Part shown: positions 62,228-64,000 of the stretch, piece after piece
Layout of the letters: each line of letters begins with the position of its first letter
Numbering within the stretch: the stretch's first letter is position 1
Notes under the pieces: generated by a model
Told to the model about the DNA's origin: nothing
The model's database searches: none
What the model saw: only the letters and a program-made list of their open reading frames with translations
NCBI GenBank assembly: GCA_003612625.1
Contig: RAZJ01000005.1
Span: 50,087-114,086 of the forward strand
Direction: 5' to 3'
Source: a bacterium 1XD42-1
GTDB lineage: Bacteria; Bacillota; Clostridia; Oscillospirales; Ruminococcaceae
DNA: 64,000 bases
Position numbers and translations under genes: made by a program

Positions 62228-62431
62228 TATCCCTCTACTATACATTTCATTTTTGAGGGGAAATAGGGCGGTCAATTTTGCACAAAAAATATCTTTCTAT
62301 TATTCAATTCATTTTTGAGACGAAATTACGGGGGCATTTCGCAAATTTCACAAAAAATTCATAATTGCCGTATACAGGTAAGCAGTTATAAAATAATCCC
62401 CTCATATATCCGTACATTTTTAAGGGGAAAG
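62228..62431. repeat. Three degenerate 37-base repeats
   Basis: Copies at 62228-62264, 62290-62326 and 62395-62431 align without gaps. Each has the form A-T-C-C/T-rich arm, then a centre ending CATTTTT, then (G/A)AGGGGAAA or its variant. In copies 1 and 3 the arms pair (CCCTC/GAGGG, CCCCT/AGGGG). Each is followed by a TGCA- or CGCA-type A/T-rich stretch. The block lies upstream of the cysteine-rich gene. It may be a replication or transfer origin, or a regulator-binding array. Confidence 0.6.
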
Positions 62432-62453
62432 TTGCCGTCTGCATAAAAATTTG

Positions 62454-62487
62454 TCAAAAAAACCCGCCGCAGATGTTCCGCGGCGGC
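62454..62487 (-). terminator. Terminator of the MFS/winged-helix unit
   Basis: CCGCCGC (62464-62470) pairs with GCGGCGG (62480-62486), followed on the minus strand by seven T. Confidence 0.85.
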
Positions 62488-62495
62488 AAGCTCTT

Positions 62496-62921
62496 TTATT
62501 TCTCTGTATGCGGTATATCAAATTTATATCCAACACCCCGCACACTGATAACATATTCAGGCGCTTCAGGTGCAATTTGAAGTTTCTGACGAAGGCGGCT
62601 CAACAGATTATGAATTGTTTTCGGTGTAACGTCAATATATTCTTCACCCCAAACATGGTAAGCTATGGTTTCAAAAGTTAAAACCCGTTTCCTGTTGACA
62701 ATCAGTAAGTGGAGGGCATCGAATTCTTTAGCTGTTAATTCTATCTCCTGACCGCTGACACACATCGTTCTTTCCTCCAGGCAAAAATACAGATCACCTT
62801 CCCGAATTTCTGTTAATGGTTTCGCATAATCACTTTGTAAGTCAGAGATATTAAACGTAGAAGGTAAATTATCTATATAGGAACTATTTTGTTTATTCTT
62901 GGAAAGAACATAATGGATCAA
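62496..62921 (-). CDS. Winged-helix (OmpR/PhoB-type) regulator, probably frameshifted near its start
   Basis: A 141-codon frame from a TTG without a ribosome site. Residues about 40-138 are an OmpR/PhoB-type DNA-binding domain (ELTAKEFDALHLLIVNRKRV to EYVISVRGVGYKFD). There is no receiver domain. Coding sequence appears to continue upstream in the same frame (VLDLSESGRQIGEKLFVLLD, then AEQQKELIHYV) but reaches no start. A good ribosome site and ATG at 63018 lie in another frame, offset by one base at a GGG run (63008-63011 region). One fewer G would give an intact protein of about 173 residues coupled to the MFS gene by TGATG. It controls, or once controlled, the adjacent transporter. Confidence 0.7.
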   Translation of the reverse strand: MIHYVLSKNKQNSSYIDNLPSTFNISDLQSDYAKPLTEIREGDLYFCLEERTMCVSGQEIELTAKEFDALHLLIVNRKRVLTFETIAYHVWGEEYIDVTPKTIHNLLSRLRQKLQIAPEAPEYVISVRGVGYKFDIPHTEK

Positions 62922-63017
62922 TTCTTTTTGCTGCTCTGCGTCAAGAAGAACAAACAGCTTTTCTCCAATCTGTCTGCCGGATTCTGATAAATCAAGTACA
63001 GCTAATTTCCCATGCCA

Positions 63018-63758
63018 TCACCTCCCCGTATTTTTGTTAGATAAATGGCGATAGGTATTTTTACCAACATTGCCTACGGCTAATATTGCGGCTGAAGTCA
63101 AAAACAATATAGCCGGAAGATGATCTATAAACTTTTCATATAGAAAACCATAGAGCAAAATGCCTATGGGCAGGGCAACGCTTACGATTGCTGAATAAAA
63201 GGACATGATACGGCCTAACATATTATCAGCTACATTCTGTTGAATGGCCGACATAATAAAAATCCCTGCTATGCTTGCACTTATGAAAACAACAATGCTA
63301 ATCATTACAAATATGATATAGGTCAAGTTTGCGGAAAAATTGAATAAAAGGCTACCACCAAAAGCTGCTATTGATATTCCCATAATCCAAAACAGCCGAT
63401 AGATTTTTTCTGTTTTGAATTTATTAGCAATCACTCCGGCGATTATTCCGCCTATCAGTCCGGCAGCTCCCATAAAAGCCTGTGACAGACCGTTCAAAAC
63501 AGAACTTAAATTAAGTACAACTCGAATTATGAATGGTGCGCCTGTTGTAATTAAGGGCTGTATCAAAAAAACAAAAGTAGCATTTAGAAGAATTGCTTTG
63601 AATACGTATACCTGTTCTGATGTTAGGAAATGGAAACTTTCGCCCAAGTCTTTTTTTACTGCGTGTAATGGGCTGCTAATTTGGGGCAATATGATTTTCG
63701 GTATTTTTATAAACGCCTCAAGGATAGTAGCAGAGAAAAAACAAATGGCACATCCTAG
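63018..63758 (-). pseudogene. MFS transporter, N-terminal part removed by an IS insertion
   Basis: About 245 codons remain, covering roughly six C-terminal helices of a major facilitator superfamily efflux protein (FLIQPLITTGAPFIIRVVLN, GLIGGIIAGVIANKF and IMSAIQQNVADNMLGRIMSF resemble the Mef/TetA-like group). The frame stays open into the IS end to 63827, but the residues there are IS-encoded. A normal member is about 400 residues, so roughly 160 residues are missing. The break lies at CTAG (63755-63758). The stop overlaps the presumed ATG of the winged-helix gene. Confidence 0.8.
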
Positions 63759-64000
63759 GTAGTGTTCACATAAGTTGGATTGTGATATAATTAAAGAATG
63801 GAAATAAAGAAAGAGCAATACGAGCAAATCAAAGAGTGCTTTCCCAAACAGCGGAAACCAGCCAAAATCAGCAACCTGGACGTATTGAATGCAGTGCTAT
63901 ACGTAGTGGAAAATGGGTGCAAATGGAGGAGCTTGCCCAAAGAATACGGAGATTGGCACGTGATCTATGTTCGGATAAACCGCTGGGCGAAAAAGGGCGT
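63759..64000 (+). mobile_element. IS5-like insertion sequence, left part
   Basis: The element begins right after CTAG with GTAGTGTTCACATAAGTTGG, a plausible terminal inverted repeat, then a transposase start 40 bases in. IS5-group elements commonly target YTAR sites such as CTAG. The right end and second copy of the target are beyond the window. It interrupts the MFS gene. Confidence 0.75.
63798..64000 (+). CDS. IS5-family transposase, N-terminal fragment
   Basis: 67 codons from the ATG at 63798 to the window edge. The reading YEQIKECFPKQRKPAKISNL, then VLNAVLYVVENGCKWRSLPK and YGDWHVIYVRINRW, is the DUF4096 N-terminal helix-turn-helix region of IS5-type transposases. The DDE domain lies outside the window. 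AAAG lies before the start; the ribosome site is weak, as usual for transposases. Confidence 0.88.
   Translation, partial: MEIKKEQYEQIKECFPKQRKPAKISNLDVLNAVLYVVENGCKWRSLPKEYGDWHVIYVRINRWAKKG

Noticed and set aside
62228..62431. CRISPR array
   Set aside because: Three imperfect repeats with unequal spacing, no cas genes, and pairing arms unlike CRISPR repeats. No CRISPR array seen anywhere in the window.

Overview
The window reads as chromosomal DNA of an anaerobic, Gram-positive clostridial Firmicute, probably of the Oscillospirales type. Supporting signs are an L10-leader rplJ-rplL operon, a CIRCE element, a V/A-type ATPase operon, a double-cubane reductase with its activator, SpoIIQ-like and G5/3D cell-wall proteins, sigma-A promoters with 17-base spacers, and many hairpin terminators. 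I cannot name the species.

Layout. 0-2.2 kb: start of a corrinoid adenosyltransferase, a zinc-binding lipoprotein with a Fur-family regulator, and a divergent XRE/DUF6809 pair sharing two palindromic operators. 2.2-10.7 kb: GlgX, ribosomal proteins L10 and L7/L12 with leader and attenuator, an acetyltransferase, a GT2 glycosyltransferase with a YfhO-type membrane protein, and a hemolysin III protein. 10.8-13.3 kb: a hairpin-array repeat and a BlaI/BlaR1-like pair. 13.4-16.8 kb: a long leader, two membrane proteins (one DUF5058) with an M20 amidohydrolase, then YajC. 16.8-19.5 kb: TSCPD protein, cysteine desulfidase-like protein and a secreted protein. 19.7-29.3 kb: a nine-gene V-type ATPase operon ending in a lipoprotein. 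29.3-34.9 kb: NERD protein, B12-binding radical SAM protein, Tex, DUF305 protein. 34.9-39.8 kb: a branched-chain amino-acid ABC operon (livJHMGF) with a structured 5' leader. 39.9-43 kb: a truncated ATPase-like gene abutting a second copy of the hairpin-array repeat, then the double-cubane reductase and activator. 43-46.7 kb: an asymmetric heterodimeric ABC exporter. 46.8-56.3 kb: three tRNA clusters (8 tRNAs), Uma2, DtxR-type regulator, HemW, LepA, an M23 protein, a split TauE/SafE pair, Hsp20 under CIRCE, a NUDIX hydrolase and a GntR regulator. 56.4-59 kb: an unrecognised coiled-coil protein and a G5/3D protein.

The right end (59.1-64 kb) is mobile and decaying: a large serine recombinase, a TnpW-like small protein, a short RepA_N-type initiator, a cysteine-rich VLP protein, a block of 37-base degenerate repeats, a winged-helix gene with a probable start-proximal frameshift, and an MFS gene cut by an IS5-like insertion that runs off the window.

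The least explained parts are the hairpin-array repeat, whose two copies carry paired compensatory differences and one of which replaces the 5' part of a gene; the DUF5058/M20 cassette behind a roughly 225-base untranslated leader; and the 12-bp closing stem at the 5' end of the liv mRNA.
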